DNA of 64,000 nt from Cervus elaphus (GCF_910594005.1 NC_057823.1:98566015-98630014); one strand, 5' to 3'. Shown: positions 34,998 to 46,870, numbered from the stretch's first letter. The notes: generated by a model from the sequence alone, not told the origin. Numbers and translations are program-made.

Positions 34998-35898
34998 ATG
35001 AAATAAAACAGTTTCATTTGTTTAGAATTTACTTTCAGCTTTGATCAACGTGTATTAGCCTTTCTAACTTAGCAACCAGTACTTTTGAAATGAATGAATG
35101 AAGCTTAATTTGATGGGTGATGAAGACAAAAATCATCACTGACTGTCACAACTTGGCCTAGTCCCATCAGCTAGGCCTTGGTATTGCAAAGAGCTGATCT
35201 GTCACCCATGGGCGGGCCTTGGCATTCTTCTGTTGGACGTAAATATTTTCATAAAATACCAGACAAGGCTTCTCTGTGATCATGATGGATCAAAATAAAA
35301 CCAAGACCACTGTCTAACCGGGTCTGAAAACTGTCAAAGTTTCCTTTCATAAAAATAACCTAATAACCCCCTCACCCTAGATAAGATCATTCACTGCTGA
35401 TGCTCTGCCAGTTCCAAAGTCAGCCTCACTCTAGTCATCCTTTCTAGATATTCGGATTTCAAAACAGCATGAAGTCTGTTGGTGATTTAAGCATGATACA
35501 ACACAGATATAGCCATATTTTATTGGTTCCAAGTTGGCTGGAATTAAAATAGCTGATTAGCTAACTTGACTGCACTTACGTTATGCTGGCCACTTACCTC
35601 ACTAAGCATAATACAGTTAGGTACTAATTTCAACTCCCCAAGTTTGAATTAGGGTAATAGAAATACAGTTAAAGAAAAGCAAAGAATCAGAAACAGTATA
35701 TGGGTAAGAAGTCCAGGGTCCAGAATTTGAATGATACTGTATTTGTGCTTAATATTCTAATAGCAGAAATAGCACTGTGCATTTACACTCCAGTAGTCTC
35801 AATGAAAGTCAGAAAATACCGTGGAGGATGGCAGTGTTGGCTCTGATGAGGATGAGAACAGATTGGACAGACGTTCAATAAAATAGTTAGCTGAGGTC

Positions 35899-35931
<33 letters not shown>

Positions 35932-36745
35932 TCAACTTCTAAGATATTTGCACACATTGAGAACACTAACTGGATAGTAACCTCCTGAGGACAAGAACCA
36001 TGTTTTAGTCCTCAGAGGGACTGAAGTTGAGCCCCATTACTCAGAAAATCTAGGCATCAATGTAGTTTTTTTTTAAGGACGAGTTTCAACTAGTTTTAAA
36101 ATATTCTCTAAAATGGTGACTACTTTTCACTATTAAGGACAAAGTCTGTTTTAGATATTACTTAATATATAAAAATGGTAAAACATAACATTGATTTGAT
36201 AATTCTCTCATGAATAGAAGAAAGTAAGATAGCTAGGAAATGTGCAGAGAAGGCACTCATCTGCAACAAGAAAAAATGGATTAAACAAGATTTTTAAAAC
36301 ACAAAGACTATCAGATTACATTTTAAAGATAACTCTAGAATGGTTTATCAAAATTTAGTGTAAACATGTTTCTTTGGAGGTTTAAAAATACTTTAAGTTA
36401 GGAATTAAAGAAGAGCTTGTAACAGAATTTCAAACCATCCAGAAATAAATTGTAATAAAAGCATTATATCAGAATTTCTGTAACAGAAATGATTTGAATA
36501 AAATCTACAGCTCCAAAGGTTTATATTATGAAAGAAATATGGATGAAAATCAACACAATGGGCTTCCAACCTAAAAAGCTGAGAAAGTAGCAGTAGAATA
36601 AATCAAAAGAGAGAGAGAAAATAAGATTAAAAATCTGTCAAATATAGGTGACTAGTGTTTAAATATCAAGTTCCAGAAGACTGTTTGCACTACGACATCC
36701 AATTTCACAGCCTATTTATGAAGACAAATGAAATCTATGTCTGTA
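34998..36745. other. No recognised gene; A-run and an unexplained block
   Basis: The part at about 35100-35470 is less AT-rich than its surroundings and resembles an unclassified old repeat or single-copy DNA. A run of about 26 A residues lies at 35903-35928, perhaps the tail of an unrecognised retroposed copy. The remaining sequence is AT-rich with nothing identifiable. Confidence 0.4.
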
Positions 36746-37100
36746 GATATATATGAAAATATATATATAATATATATAATTTTATATACTGTATATGATC
36801 TACGATAAAAATAAACCATATCCATATAAAGCATATTTATATAAATTGGTATGGTATTGGTATGGTATGATGTAGTATATAATTTTATATATTTCTACCA
36901 CCTATACTATATCACACCATACCAATTTTTCATATATATGATAAAAGTATATATTTTATATATGTTTGATATATGTATCCTATAATATTATATGCCATAA
37001 CACATGACATATATGACAAACCATGTATTTCTACATATTTTATTATGTATGTGTACTATATACACACATGTGTATGTGTATTATATATACACACACATTT
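36746..37100. repeat. AT-rich low-complexity tract with inverted repeat
   Basis: Mostly (TA)n-like and TATA/ATAT sequence. It contains an inverted repeat: the left arm at 36843-36879 (aaattggtatgg...) pairs with the right arm at 36903-36928 (...ccataccaattt). The left arm holds an extra 11-bp direct repeat (attggtatggt) that the right arm lacks. Confidence 0.85.
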
Positions 37101-37252
37101 TGAAACAAACGAGTGATAAAAAGAAAATTCCAAATTAGTGGCTTCAGAATAGCCAACCTGTAAATGTTGAGAATCCAACAGTCAGGCACAAGTTTTTGGT
37201 ACAATTTTTGATTCTAGACTGGATAACAGGTAAGATACCTGTAGATATGTAT

Positions 37253-37693
37253 CAGTTCAGTTCAGTTCAGTCACTCAGTTGTGTCTGACTCTTTGCGACC
37301 CCATAGACCACAGCACGCCAGGCCTCCCTGCCCATCACCAACTCCCGGAGTTTACCCAAACCCATGTCCATAAAGTCAGTGATGCCATCCAGCCATCTCA
37401 TCCTCTGTCGTCCCCTTCTCCTCCCACCTTCAATCTTTCCCAGCATCAGGGTCTTCTCAAATGAGTCAGCTCTTCGCATCAGGTGGCCAAAGTATTGGAG
37501 TTTCAGCTTCAGCATCAGTCCTTCCAATGAACACCCAGGACTGATCTCCTTTAGGATGGACTGGTTGGATCTCCTTGCAGTCCAAGGGACTCTCAAGAGT
37601 CTTCTCCAACACCACAGTTCAAAAGCATCAATTCTTTGGTGCTCAGCTTTCTTTATAGTCCAACTCTCACATCCATACATGACTACTGGAAAA
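37253..37693 (-). mobile_element. BovB 3' end, antisense (left half of a head-to-head pair)
   Basis: Young-looking BovB 3' region with a (CAGTT)n-like terminus at the left and its upstream end at 37693 (catgactactggaaaa). In antisense it retains an almost continuous frame 37752-37267 covering VVMYGCESWTIKKAE, AFELWCWRRLLRVPW and FGHLMRRADSFEKTLMLGK. It abuts an oppositely oriented BovB. Confidence 0.92.
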
Positions 37694-38098
37694 GAGGGTG
37701 TGAGGGTTGGGCCACAAAAAAGGCTGAGCACTGAAGAACTGATGCTTTCCAACTATGGTATTGGAGAAGACTCTTGAGAATCCCTTGGACTGCAAAGAGA
37801 TCAAACCAGTCAAGTCTAAAGGAAATCAACCCTGAATATTTACTGGATGCTGATGCTGAAGCTCCAATATTTTGGCCACCTGATGTGAAAAGCCAACTCA
37901 TTGGAAAAGATCCTGATGCTTGGAAAAAGGGAAGGCAGGAAGAGAAGGAGACAACAAAGGACGAGATGGTTGTATGGCTTCACTGTTTCAGTGGACGTGA
38001 GTTTGAGCAAACTCTAGGAGACAGTGACGGACAGGGAAGCCTGGCGTGATGCAGTCCACGGTGTTGCAAAGATTCGGACACAACTGAGCGACTGAACA
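37694..38098 (+). mobile_element. BovB 3' end, sense (right half of a head-to-head pair)
   Basis: An older, more diverged BovB 3' region starting at about the same element position as its left neighbour (ggttgggccacaaaaaaggctgagc) and running to cgactgaacaac. The two copies together form an inverted repeat of about 400 bp per arm. Confidence 0.9.
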
Positions 38099-39382
38099 AC
38101 AATAATAATTGCTAAACCTGATGTATTTAATTTCTAAAGTTAAGTATTTGGTTTTAACCTAACATATTTTTCTCTTTATTCCATTGATTCTATTCTGGTT
38201 TATTAAAGGAAAGAAGGGTCCATCTGCCAGTTTGTTCTGTCACAGTGCCTGATTCCTGCTGGCAAATGCTGAAGGATGTTGATTCCTTAAAAGCAAACTG
38301 TCAATGTATTTATCACTTCTGTGCTTACTCCTAACCCTTACCCTATGCCATTTTGCCCTTTATAGAGAAGCGTGCTGCCTTTCATGTTTAATGATTATTA
38401 CTGTCTATTTTTCTGTCTATGTCTAGGGGCAAGTTCAGAAATGATGAAATATTTGACAAGTTCTGAGTCAAAAGTGCAATATTAATTGAAGTTAAATCAT
38501 CCTTGACAGCATTCAAAGAAAAAGACTAATATGAACAGTGCTATTTTTTAAGCAAACTCTCTTAATGTTTTTTCACTCACACAGTCATGTAAAATATTTA
38601 TTAAAATGCATTTGAATTTTTTTTGCTCTTTAATTCATTTTGAAGAAAATTGTACTAGTTAATGGCTATTAGTGTTAATGTATAAAAATTAAGAAAATAT
38701 CTAACTACTATGTAAGCTCTATATTTGGTTAAACATGCATTTCTTCTGATTATCTTATGAGTAAGTATAAGACCAAAAAAAAAGATAACATTTTTATTAT
38801 ACAGTCAGGACTAAGACCACTTTAAAATAACTAAACCAGGTTTCTACTGAAATGACTATAATTGGTATATAAATGTATACATCCATTCAACAAAATTTTT
38901 GTTCCTTTATCAGGTACAATGAGGAATACCCCCAGAAAAGCTGCTCACACATATACATAACACACACGTAAGTGTACGTGAGTGTGTGTGTGTGTGAAAA
39001 TGGCAGGATAAATTCAAATGTTTGCATTTATGTATGTATTAAGATCCTGGTGTTCACAGTAAATAGATCAATACACACTAATATATCAAATTCAATAAAG
39101 AGTTCAGAATAGAATAAAAGAGCATTTCTAGGTTTTCACTATGAGATAGGGAAAACAGAAATCTTTCTGGAAATCTTGTCTCAGAAGTATTATTCTTTGA
39201 AAAGTAGTTATTTTTTTTTAACAGAAAAACTTGATGATTTAATCAAAAGTAATTCAATAAAACCCAACATCCCATTCTACGCTTTGCTTCACAGTATCTC
39301 CCTAGAACAATAGCTTATTTTTCAGAATAATTGTATTTGTGTTAAAATTTCACATAAGGTTTTTGGCCTCTAGTGAATTGTT
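38099..39382. other. No recognised gene; one GT/CA microsatellite
   Basis: A short mixed acacac/gtgtgt run lies at about 38960-38996. The region 38190-38400 is less AT-rich but matches nothing I can name. Confidence 0.5.
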
Positions 39383-39512
39383 ATTGTTCAGTTACACAGT
39401 CGTGTCTGACTCTTAGCAACCCCATGGACTGCAGCATGCCAGGCTTCGCTGGCCTTCACCATCTCCCGGAGCTTACCCAAACTCATGTCCATTGAGTCAG
39501 TGATGCCATTAA
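39383..39512 (-). mobile_element. BovB 3' end, short, antisense
   Basis: BovB terminus (gttattgttcagttacacagtcg) through ccatctcccggagcttacccaaactcatg to gtcagtgatgccat. Strongly 5'-truncated. Confidence 0.8.
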
Positions 39513-39605
39513 CTGATTTCATATAGTTATGAAGTTCTAGTGAATTAACTGTATGAAATCCTAGACCTTTACCATCGGTCCCCAAAATAAACATGTCTTT
39601 CTCTC

Positions 39606-39870
39606 AATAGGATAAAGGGAAATATAAATAAAGCTAGATAGCAAGTTTGTTTCTTCTGAATTGCTGGAGAATGATGTTTATGCTTAGTCACTAAGTCTGG
39701 TCTGACTCTTGAGATGTTTATGCTTAGGTCAAGTTGAAGCATTTTATGAGAGGAAGAGTGTAGGAGAGAGGAAAGGACTCTAAGTAATCGTAAGCAAAAG
39801 AAACAGTACGAGTTGGCTTTTGTGGATGAATATACATGGATGAAGTCAAAGAGGGAAAAGATAAAGATGT
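39606..39870 (+). repeat. Diverged duplicated segment, copy A
   Basis: This segment is clearly related to copy B at 41660-41898. It shares agctagatagcaagtttgtt, gaattgctggaga, gaagcattttatgag and gttggcttttgtggat in the same order, with moderate divergence. I do not recognise it as a named interspersed repeat. It is either an old local duplication or two copies of an uncatalogued family. Copy A holds a small insertion (39688-39712) absent from copy B. Confidence 0.85.
39673..39727 (-). mobile_element. Tiny Bov-tail insertion with 15-bp target-site duplication
   Basis: The 15-mer gatgtttatgcttag occurs exactly at 39673-39687 and 39713-39727. Between them are 25 bp (tcactaagtctggtctgactc...) that match the antisense 3' terminus shared by BovB and Bov-A. 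The paralogous copy B has the uninterrupted target (gatgttaatgctaagg). It is a nearly completely 5'-truncated retroposition. Confidence 0.85.
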
Positions 39871-41121
39871 GTTAGTTTATTCCTGTTCCTTTTCCAAATT
39901 GTGTTCTCAACCACCACCCCGCTCCACCCTACTGCTTCACTTTGACAGCTAGGATAGAGGCTGAGTTTTCACTGTTAATATCTCAAGGAAGTTTGTCTGG
40001 CATGTAAACAAACGTTTCTGGCACATGGGGCTATAGATCAAAAGACAATTCATGTTTTGGAAAGCACCTTAGCTTGAGTAGTCTTCAGGAAGCAGGTGGA
40101 TGTTAAAAGCACATCAAAAGACAAATTGCAGAGCGGACTAACAGGTAACTGCAGAAGGCAAAATAAGTTAAACGCTATGATGTTTCCTCAATCAGAACCT
40201 GCAGAGGCAGCATCTAACCTCAGTGTCTTAGGATTACAATATACAGTTCTCAATTGAATAATTCACAAACACTAACATTAACCAATAATGTATGCCCTCC
40301 TTCTCCATTAGTAGGCTGCATGTCTGGCTGTATTACAAGAAGCCAATATAGATGTCCACGTCGTAAGATTACTGATAGCCTTGTCTTGTTTACAGATGGA
40401 CCGTCGATCAGATTCAACCTGTAGGTCCACAGAGTGACTCATATTAGTAAATACCATCTGCTGACACAGTGTTTAACAAGGTAAACATATCCTTTAAAAG
40501 TAAAGGGAAAGTGAGCTAAAAGGCTGACCATTTTAAGAAGGCTTATAAGAAATTTATGTTCCATCAGTATATGAATGTTCTTTGTTGTGTATTTTAATCA
40601 TTTCAATATCTGAACTCAAGAATATCTTGAATTATCAATCTCAAGCTTTAAAAATTTTTTTACCATATCATAACCTTAACAATATATTAAAAATATTATT
40701 AATAAGAAGCAAGCACCCAATAGCTAGTGTTTCCAACTTGTGTTGATAAGTGACAAGAAAGATGGAGAAAGTGTAATATATAAGTTGGCATGCTCAGTCT
40801 TTTTACTGTTGCTGCTAACGTATGGTATCTGTCCAATTTAATTGTTTGCTTGCTTATTTTATTTTGGTTTGAAAACAAATTTTTCCATGTCTCAGTGTGT
40901 TTTAAAATGTTAAGGTTTATTAATTTCAGACAGATGCAACAAACAAAAAATCAATGCAAAGCTTTTCTCTCTCCACATATATTTGAGTTTTTAGTGATAT
41001 ACTTTTTGTATATTACTAATTATGACATTACAAATCTAATTTGATTCTTTGTTTTTGGGTTATTTCAGTCAATATTTGCCATTTTCAATCAGAAGGAAGA
41101 AAAGTTTTGAGAGCCTCTGTT
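39871..41121. other. No recognised element
   Basis: No gene or repeat identified. Composition alternates between AT-rich and moderate; the open frames are short. Confidence 0.5.
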
Positions 41122-41575
41122 ACTGTTGCTCATTTGCTAAGTCATGTCCAGCTATTTGTGACCCCATGTACTGCAGCAAACCAGACTTCCCTGTCCTTCA
41201 CCATCTCCCAGATTTTGGTCAAACTCATGTCCATTGAGTGAATGATGCCATCCAGCTATCTCATCCTCTGTCACACCCTTCTCTTCCTGCTGTCAATACT
41301 TCCCAGCATCAGTCTTTTCCAAAGAGTCTGCTGTTTCCATCAGGTGGTCAAAGTATCGGAGCTTCAGCTTCAGAATCAGTCTTTCCAATGAATATTCAAG
41401 GTTGATTTCCTCAAGGATTAGTCAATCCTCGAGGAAGGATTTAATCTCCTTGCTCTCCAAGGGACTCTGAAGAGTCTTCTCCAGGACCACAATTCAAAAG
41501 CATCAATTCTTCTATGCTCAGCCTTCTTTATAGTACAATTCTCACATCCTACATCACTATTGGAAAAACTATACC
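41122..41575 (-). mobile_element. BovB 3' end, antisense, diverged
   Basis: BovB from its terminus (gttgctcatttgctaagtcatg) through the C-terminal coding region to ttggaaaaactatacc, with several small deletions. A CA-rich run at about 41609-41643 separates it from duplicated copy B. Confidence 0.85.
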
Positions 41576-41659
41576 TTTGCCCATACAAACTCTAAATTTT
41601 GACATGAAAATGTACACACACATACACACACACTCACACACTTGTGAAAACATTCTCTT

Positions 41660-41898
41660 AATAGGATAAAAGAAAATATGAATGAAGCTAGATAGCAAGT
41701 TTGTTATTTTGAATTGCTGGAGAGTGATGTTAATGCTAAGGTCAAGATGAAGCATTTTATGAGTGGAAGAGGGTAGAAGAGAGGAAGCTACACTAAGTAA
41801 TTGAGAACAAAGGACGTGATAAGAGTTGGCTTTTGTGGATAAAGATACATGGATGGAGTCAAAGAGGAAAATGATAAATGTGCTAAAGATAAAGATGT
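41660..41898 (+). repeat. Diverged duplicated segment, copy B
   Basis: Partner of 39606-39870, in the same orientation and about 2 kb away. It lacks the insertion present in copy A and has a small internal repetition near its end (gataaatgtgctaaagataaagatg). It abuts an L1 on its right. Confidence 0.85.
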
Positions 41899-41904
41899 AT
41901 GTGT

Positions 41905-43444
41905 TTGATGAACATAGATGCAGAAATTCAGAACAATATATTAGTAAACTGAATTCCACAATGTAAAAAGGGTCATAAACCAAAACTGAGTTGGATTTAT
42001 TCCAAGGTCACAAGGATGATCTAACATTTTCAAGTCAATTAATGTGAAATACCACATGAACAAAAGGAAAAGGGTAGAAATCACAGAGTTTTCAATAGTC
42101 TCAGAAAAAGCCTTTGACAAAATTCAACATCCATCTATGTTAAAAACTTCAGTAAAAGTGTATATAGAAAAAAACATATCTCAACATAATAAACCCCATT
42201 TATAACAAATCTAGAACCAACACTAATACTTAGTGATGAAAAGCCGAAAGCCTTCCACTAAATTCAGGAAAAAGACAACGATGCTCACTCTTGTCACTTT
42301 CTTTAACATAGTACTGGAAGTCTTAGCCACGGCAATCAACAAAAATAAAGGCACCCAAATTAGAAGGGAAGAGGTAAAACTGTCACTATTTGAAGATGAC
42401 ATGATAGTTTATACAGAAAACCCTAACATCTCCAGGCCAAAACTATTAGAACTAATAAATGAATTCAATAAATTTGCTATATATAAGAATAACAGAGACT
42501 TATACACTGTAATAATTAACTATCAAAATGAGAAAGTAAAAAAAAAAACTTTTAAAATCACATTGAAAAGACTGCAATATCTAGGAATAAACTTAACCAA
42601 GGAGGTGAAAGACTTATGCTCTGAAAACTATAATACACTGATGTAGGAAACTGAAGATGATACAAAGAAATGGGATCCAAAGTAATCATGTTATCCAAAG
42701 CAATCTATAGATTTAATACAATTCCTATCAGAATACCCATGACATTTTTCACAGAACTAGAACCATTAATCCACAATTTCTTATGGAACCATAAAAGACT
42801 CTGAATTGCCAAAGCAATCTTGACCCTCCCCGCAAAACAAAGTTGGAGGTATCACTCTCCCAGGCTTAAGACTGTACTGTAAAACTACAGTAATAGAAAC
42901 AGCATGATCCTGACACAAAATCAAACACATAGATCAAGGGGACAGAATCCAGAATCCATAAATAAACCCATGAAGCTATGGAAAATTAGTCTACAGCAAA
43001 GGAGACAAAAATATATAATGGCGAACAGAGAGCCTCTTTAACAAACGGTGCCAGGAAAACTGGACAGCTACCTATTGATCAGTGAAATTAGAACATTTAC
43101 TTATATCATGTACAAATAAAATCAAAATGTATTTAAAACCTAAGTGTTTGACCTGAAGCCATAAAAATCTTTAGACAAGCTTATAGATGGGTCACTGTTG
43201 GACGTAAACCATAGCTTTTTTTATTTTTCTCCTAGGACAAAAGATATCAAAACAGAAGTAAGAAAATAGACCTATGTAAACTTCCAAGTTTAATTTTACA
43301 CAGCTAAAGAATTGTCAGTAAAATGAAAAACATATGGAATGGGAGATAATATTTGTAAATGATGTAACAGATTCACGTACAAAACATATGGATAGCTCAT
43401 ACTACTATATGATACTAATACCAAAAAATAAACATCCCATTAAA
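41905..43444 (+). mobile_element. L1 LINE, outer copy, piece 1
   Basis: Sense L1 ORF2 remnants beginning at tgatgaacatagatgc and passing the RT domain. The frame 42233-42646 keeps LEVLATAINKNKG and a FADD-like box altered to FEDDMIVYTENP, so the first catalytic-box residues are changed. It ends at a target site (aaaaaataaacatcccat) where another L1 inserted. Confidence 0.88.
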
Positions 43445-44680
43445 CCTAAATGTGAGACCAGACACTATAAAACTCCTAGAAAAAAACACAGGCAGAACAT
43501 ACTCTGACATAAATTGCAGCAGTATCTCTTTTGATCTGTCTTCCAGAATAATGGAAATAATATCAAGATAAACAAATGGAACCTACTTAAACTCAAAAGC
43601 TTTCACATAGCAAAGGAAACAAACAAAATGAAAAGACAACCCACAGTTGGGAGAATATATTTGCAAATGATGTGACTGACAGGGGATTAGTTTCCAAAAT
43701 TTACAAGTAGCTCATGATATTTAACAGCATCAAACAAACAACATGCTCAAAAAATGGGCAGAAGGACTCAACAGACATTCTCCAAATAAAGCGTACAGAT
43801 GGCCAATAGGCACATGAAAAGATGTTCGGCAACACTAATTATTAAAGAAATGCAAATCAAAATTACAATGAAGTAGCATCTCATACTAACCAGAATGACT
43901 ATCATCAAAAAATCCACAAAAAACAAATGCTGGATAGAGTGTGGTGAGAAGGGAACCTCCCTACACTGTTGATGGAAGTGTAAATTGGTATAGCCGCTAT
44001 GAGAACAGTATAAGGGTTCCTTACAAAACACCAAATAGAGCTATCATATGACCCTGTGGTCCCACTCCTGGGCATGTAAGCTGGAGAAAAGCATGATCCA
44101 AAAGACACATGCACCCCAGTCTTCACTGAAGCACTATTTACAACAGTGAAGACTTGAAAGCAAACTAAATGTCCCTTCACAGAGGGATAGACAAAGACAT
44201 GTGGTACATATATTCAAGGGAAATTTATTCAGCCATTAAAAAGAATGCCATAATATCATTTGCAGCAACATGGATGAGCCTAGAGAGTCTCATACTGAAG
44301 GAAATAAGTCAGGCAAAGAAGGAGAAATATTATAGGGCATCTCTCACATGTGGCCTCTACAAAGATGATACAAATTTACAAAAACACATTCACAGACTTC
44401 CTGAAGGAGCTTATAGTTGCTGGTGGGAAGGATGGGGAAAAGGGATAGTTAGGGAGTTTGCAATGGACATGTACACGCTGCTGTATTTGAAACAGATAAT
44501 TAACAAGGATCTACTGTATAGTGCATGGAACTCTGCTCAATGTTTTGTGGCAGTCTGGGTGGGAGGAGTCCGAGGAGAATGGACACATGTATGTGTATGG
44601 ATAGGTCTCTTTGCTGTTCACCTCAAACTATCACAACATTGTTTGTTAATCAGCTATACCTCAATACAAAACAAAAAGCT
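43445..44680 (+). mobile_element. L1 LINE, inner copy nested in the outer L1
   Basis: A 1.2-kb L1 3' end in sense: cctaaatgtgagaccagacac, ORF2 C-terminal remnants, the 3' UTR and the end ctcaatacaaaacaaaaag. The flanks repeat the outer L1 sequence aaaaaataaacatcccat / aaaaaataaatatcccaat (43423-43440 and 44681-44699), an imperfect target-site duplication. The 219-codon frame at 44169-44828 spans this L1 tail and is not a gene. Confidence 0.9.
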
Positions 44681-44993
44681 AAAAAATAAATATCCCAATC
44701 AAAAACGGCACAAGACCACATATCAAGATGATATACACACCCTAATGTTTGTAGCTGCATTATTTGTAATAGCCCATGTATTGAAGCAACCCAATTGTTC
44801 GTTAACAGATAAACAGACAAAGAAGTAGTTTATATATGCAATGGAATATGAGTCAGCCATAAAGAAAGAATGACATTCTGAATTTGGAACAGTGTGGATG
44901 GATCCAGAGAGTATTATGCTTAGTGAAATAAATCAGGCAGAGAAAGAAACTGAATCTAAAAATGCGTAGAGTCTAAAAAATAATAATATGTTT
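44681..44993 (+). mobile_element. L1 LINE, outer copy, piece 2
   Basis: The outer L1 resumes after the inner insertion, with ORF2 C-terminal remnants (caccctaatgtttgtagctgc, caatggaatatgagtcagcc) and the start of its 3' UTR, until a BovB interrupts it. Confidence 0.85.
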
Positions 44994-46120
44994 TTGTTGT
45001 TCAGTCACTCAGCAATGTGACGTGATTGACTGCAGCATGCCAGGTGTCTCTGTCCTTCATTGTCTCCCAGAGTTTGCTCACATTCATGTCCATTGAGACA
45101 GTGATGCCATCCAACCACCTCATCCTCTGTCGTCCGCTTCTCCTCTTGCCTTCAATCTTTCCCAGCATCAGGGTCTCTTCCAATGAGTTGGCTTTTCACA
45201 TCAGGAGGCCAAAATATTGGAGTTTCAACATCAGTCCTTCCAATGAATATTCATGGTTGAATTCCTTTAGGATTGACTGACTTGATCTCCTTGTTGTTCA
45301 AAGGACTCTCAAGAGTCTTCTGCAGCACCAAAGCTCGAAAGCATAATTTATTCAGCACTCATCCTTCTTTATAGTCCAACTCTCACATCCATACATGACT
45401 ACTGGAAAAACCATAGCTTTGACTATAGGCACTTTTGTCGGCAAAGTGATGTCTCAACTTTTTAATATGCTGCCTATGTTTGTCATAACTTTTATTCTAA
45501 GGAGCAAGCATCTTTTAATTTCATGGTTGCAGTCACAGTCCAGTGATTTTTGAGCCCAGGAAAATAAATTCTGTCACTATTTCCACTTTTTACCCATCTA
45601 TTTGCCATGAAGTGATGGGACTGGATGCCATGATCTTAGGTTTTAGAACGTTGAGTTTTAGCCAGCTTTTTCACTCTCCTGTTTCACCTTCAACAAGAGC
45701 CTCTTTAGTTCCTCTTTGCTTTCTGTCATTATGGTGGTGTCATCTGTATGTCTGAGATTGGTGATATTTGGCAGTCTTGATTCCAGCTTGTGATTCATCC
45801 AGCCTGGCATTTCATATGATTTACTCTTCATAGAAGTTAAATAAGCAGAGTGAGAATATATAGTCTTGACCTATTCCTTTCCCAATTTTGAACCAGTCCA
45901 TAGTTCCATGACCGGTTCTAAATATTGCTTCTTGACCTGCATACAGGCTTCTCAGGAGGCAGGTAATCTGGTATTCCCATCTCTTCCACAGTCTGTTGTG
46001 ATTCACAGAGTCAAAGGCTTTAGCATAGTCAATGAAGCAGAAGTAGCTGTTTTCTCTGGAATTCTATTGCTTTTTCTATGATCTAATGAATGTTGGCAAT
46101 CTGATCTCTGGTTTCTCTTA
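44994..46120 (-). mobile_element. BovB LINE, 1.1 kb, antisense, nested in the L1 3' UTR
   Basis: BovB 3' terminus at the left (gttgttcagtcactcagc) extending to within the reverse transcriptase at the right (gatctctggtttctctta). Antisense fragments of RT-domain frames are present but broken. The L1 3' UTR continues on the far side (atgactcacagatatagaaaac), so this BovB is younger than the outer L1. Confidence 0.9.
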
Positions 46121-46870
46121 ATTTAAATGAATATATTTGCAAAATAGAAAATGACTCACAGATATAGAAAACAAAACAGTGTTTACCAAAGTGGAAATGG
46201 AAAGAAGTACAGGCAAATTAGTGCTATGAGAATAGGAGCTATAAACTACTATGTATAAAATATATAAACAACAGAGATACATTGTATAACACAGGGAATT
46301 ATAGCCAATATCATGTACTAATTTTTATTGAGTGAAAGAATATAGTCTATTATAAACTCTTAACTAAGAAAGTCTATAAACTATAATACTATAATAAAAA
46401 TGCACATTTTATATGGAAAATTGCATAATTAGGATTTTGGTTGTAAATACAAGGTTTGGAGATACTGATACTTGATATACACTTTACAGAATAGTTATCT
46501 AAATAAAAAGTTCTGCAAAGTTTTTTGTTTTAGCGTATTCTAGCTGTTTTTATAATTATGTTGTATAGCAATAGCAACTTATTTCCTTACAGAATCAAAA
46601 AAAAAAAAAAAAGGCACAGCATAACTAAGATAAAATCTCTGCACATGATTCATTTACAGTTAAGGAAATCAGTGCATATGGTGTACTTAAATTTGAAAAA
46701 TATTTAGCATTAAGTTTTGAGAAATGATAAATTCACAGAGAAAGGACAGATATTTGAGGCAACCAGAACAACACACTTGTTATAACTTCTAATGGGCTGT
46801 AATCTGTAAAATACTGTATCACTATGCTGTATACCTAAAACTAATACTGCAAATCAACTATACTAAAAAT
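46121..46870 (+). mobile_element. L1 outer copy, 3' UTR, with an unidentified insert
   Basis: L1 3' UTR continues from 46121 (cacagatatagaaaacaaaac) to about 46330. The L1 terminus appears only at about 46775-46870 (cttgttataacttctaatggg, cactatgctgtatacctaaaac). The 440 bp between contain a 17-A run at about 46596-46612 and no sequence I can assign, so a retroposed fragment may lie inside. Confidence 0.65.

Noticed and set aside
41549..41983. 144-codon antisense frame
   Set aside because: It spans a BovB end, a CA-rich run, duplicated segment B and the start of an L1, four unrelated units, so it is not one gene.
44169..44828. 219-codon plus-strand frame
   Set aside because: It begins in the inner L1 ORF2 end, crosses the L1 3' UTR and runs into the outer L1. 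There is no independent protein signature.
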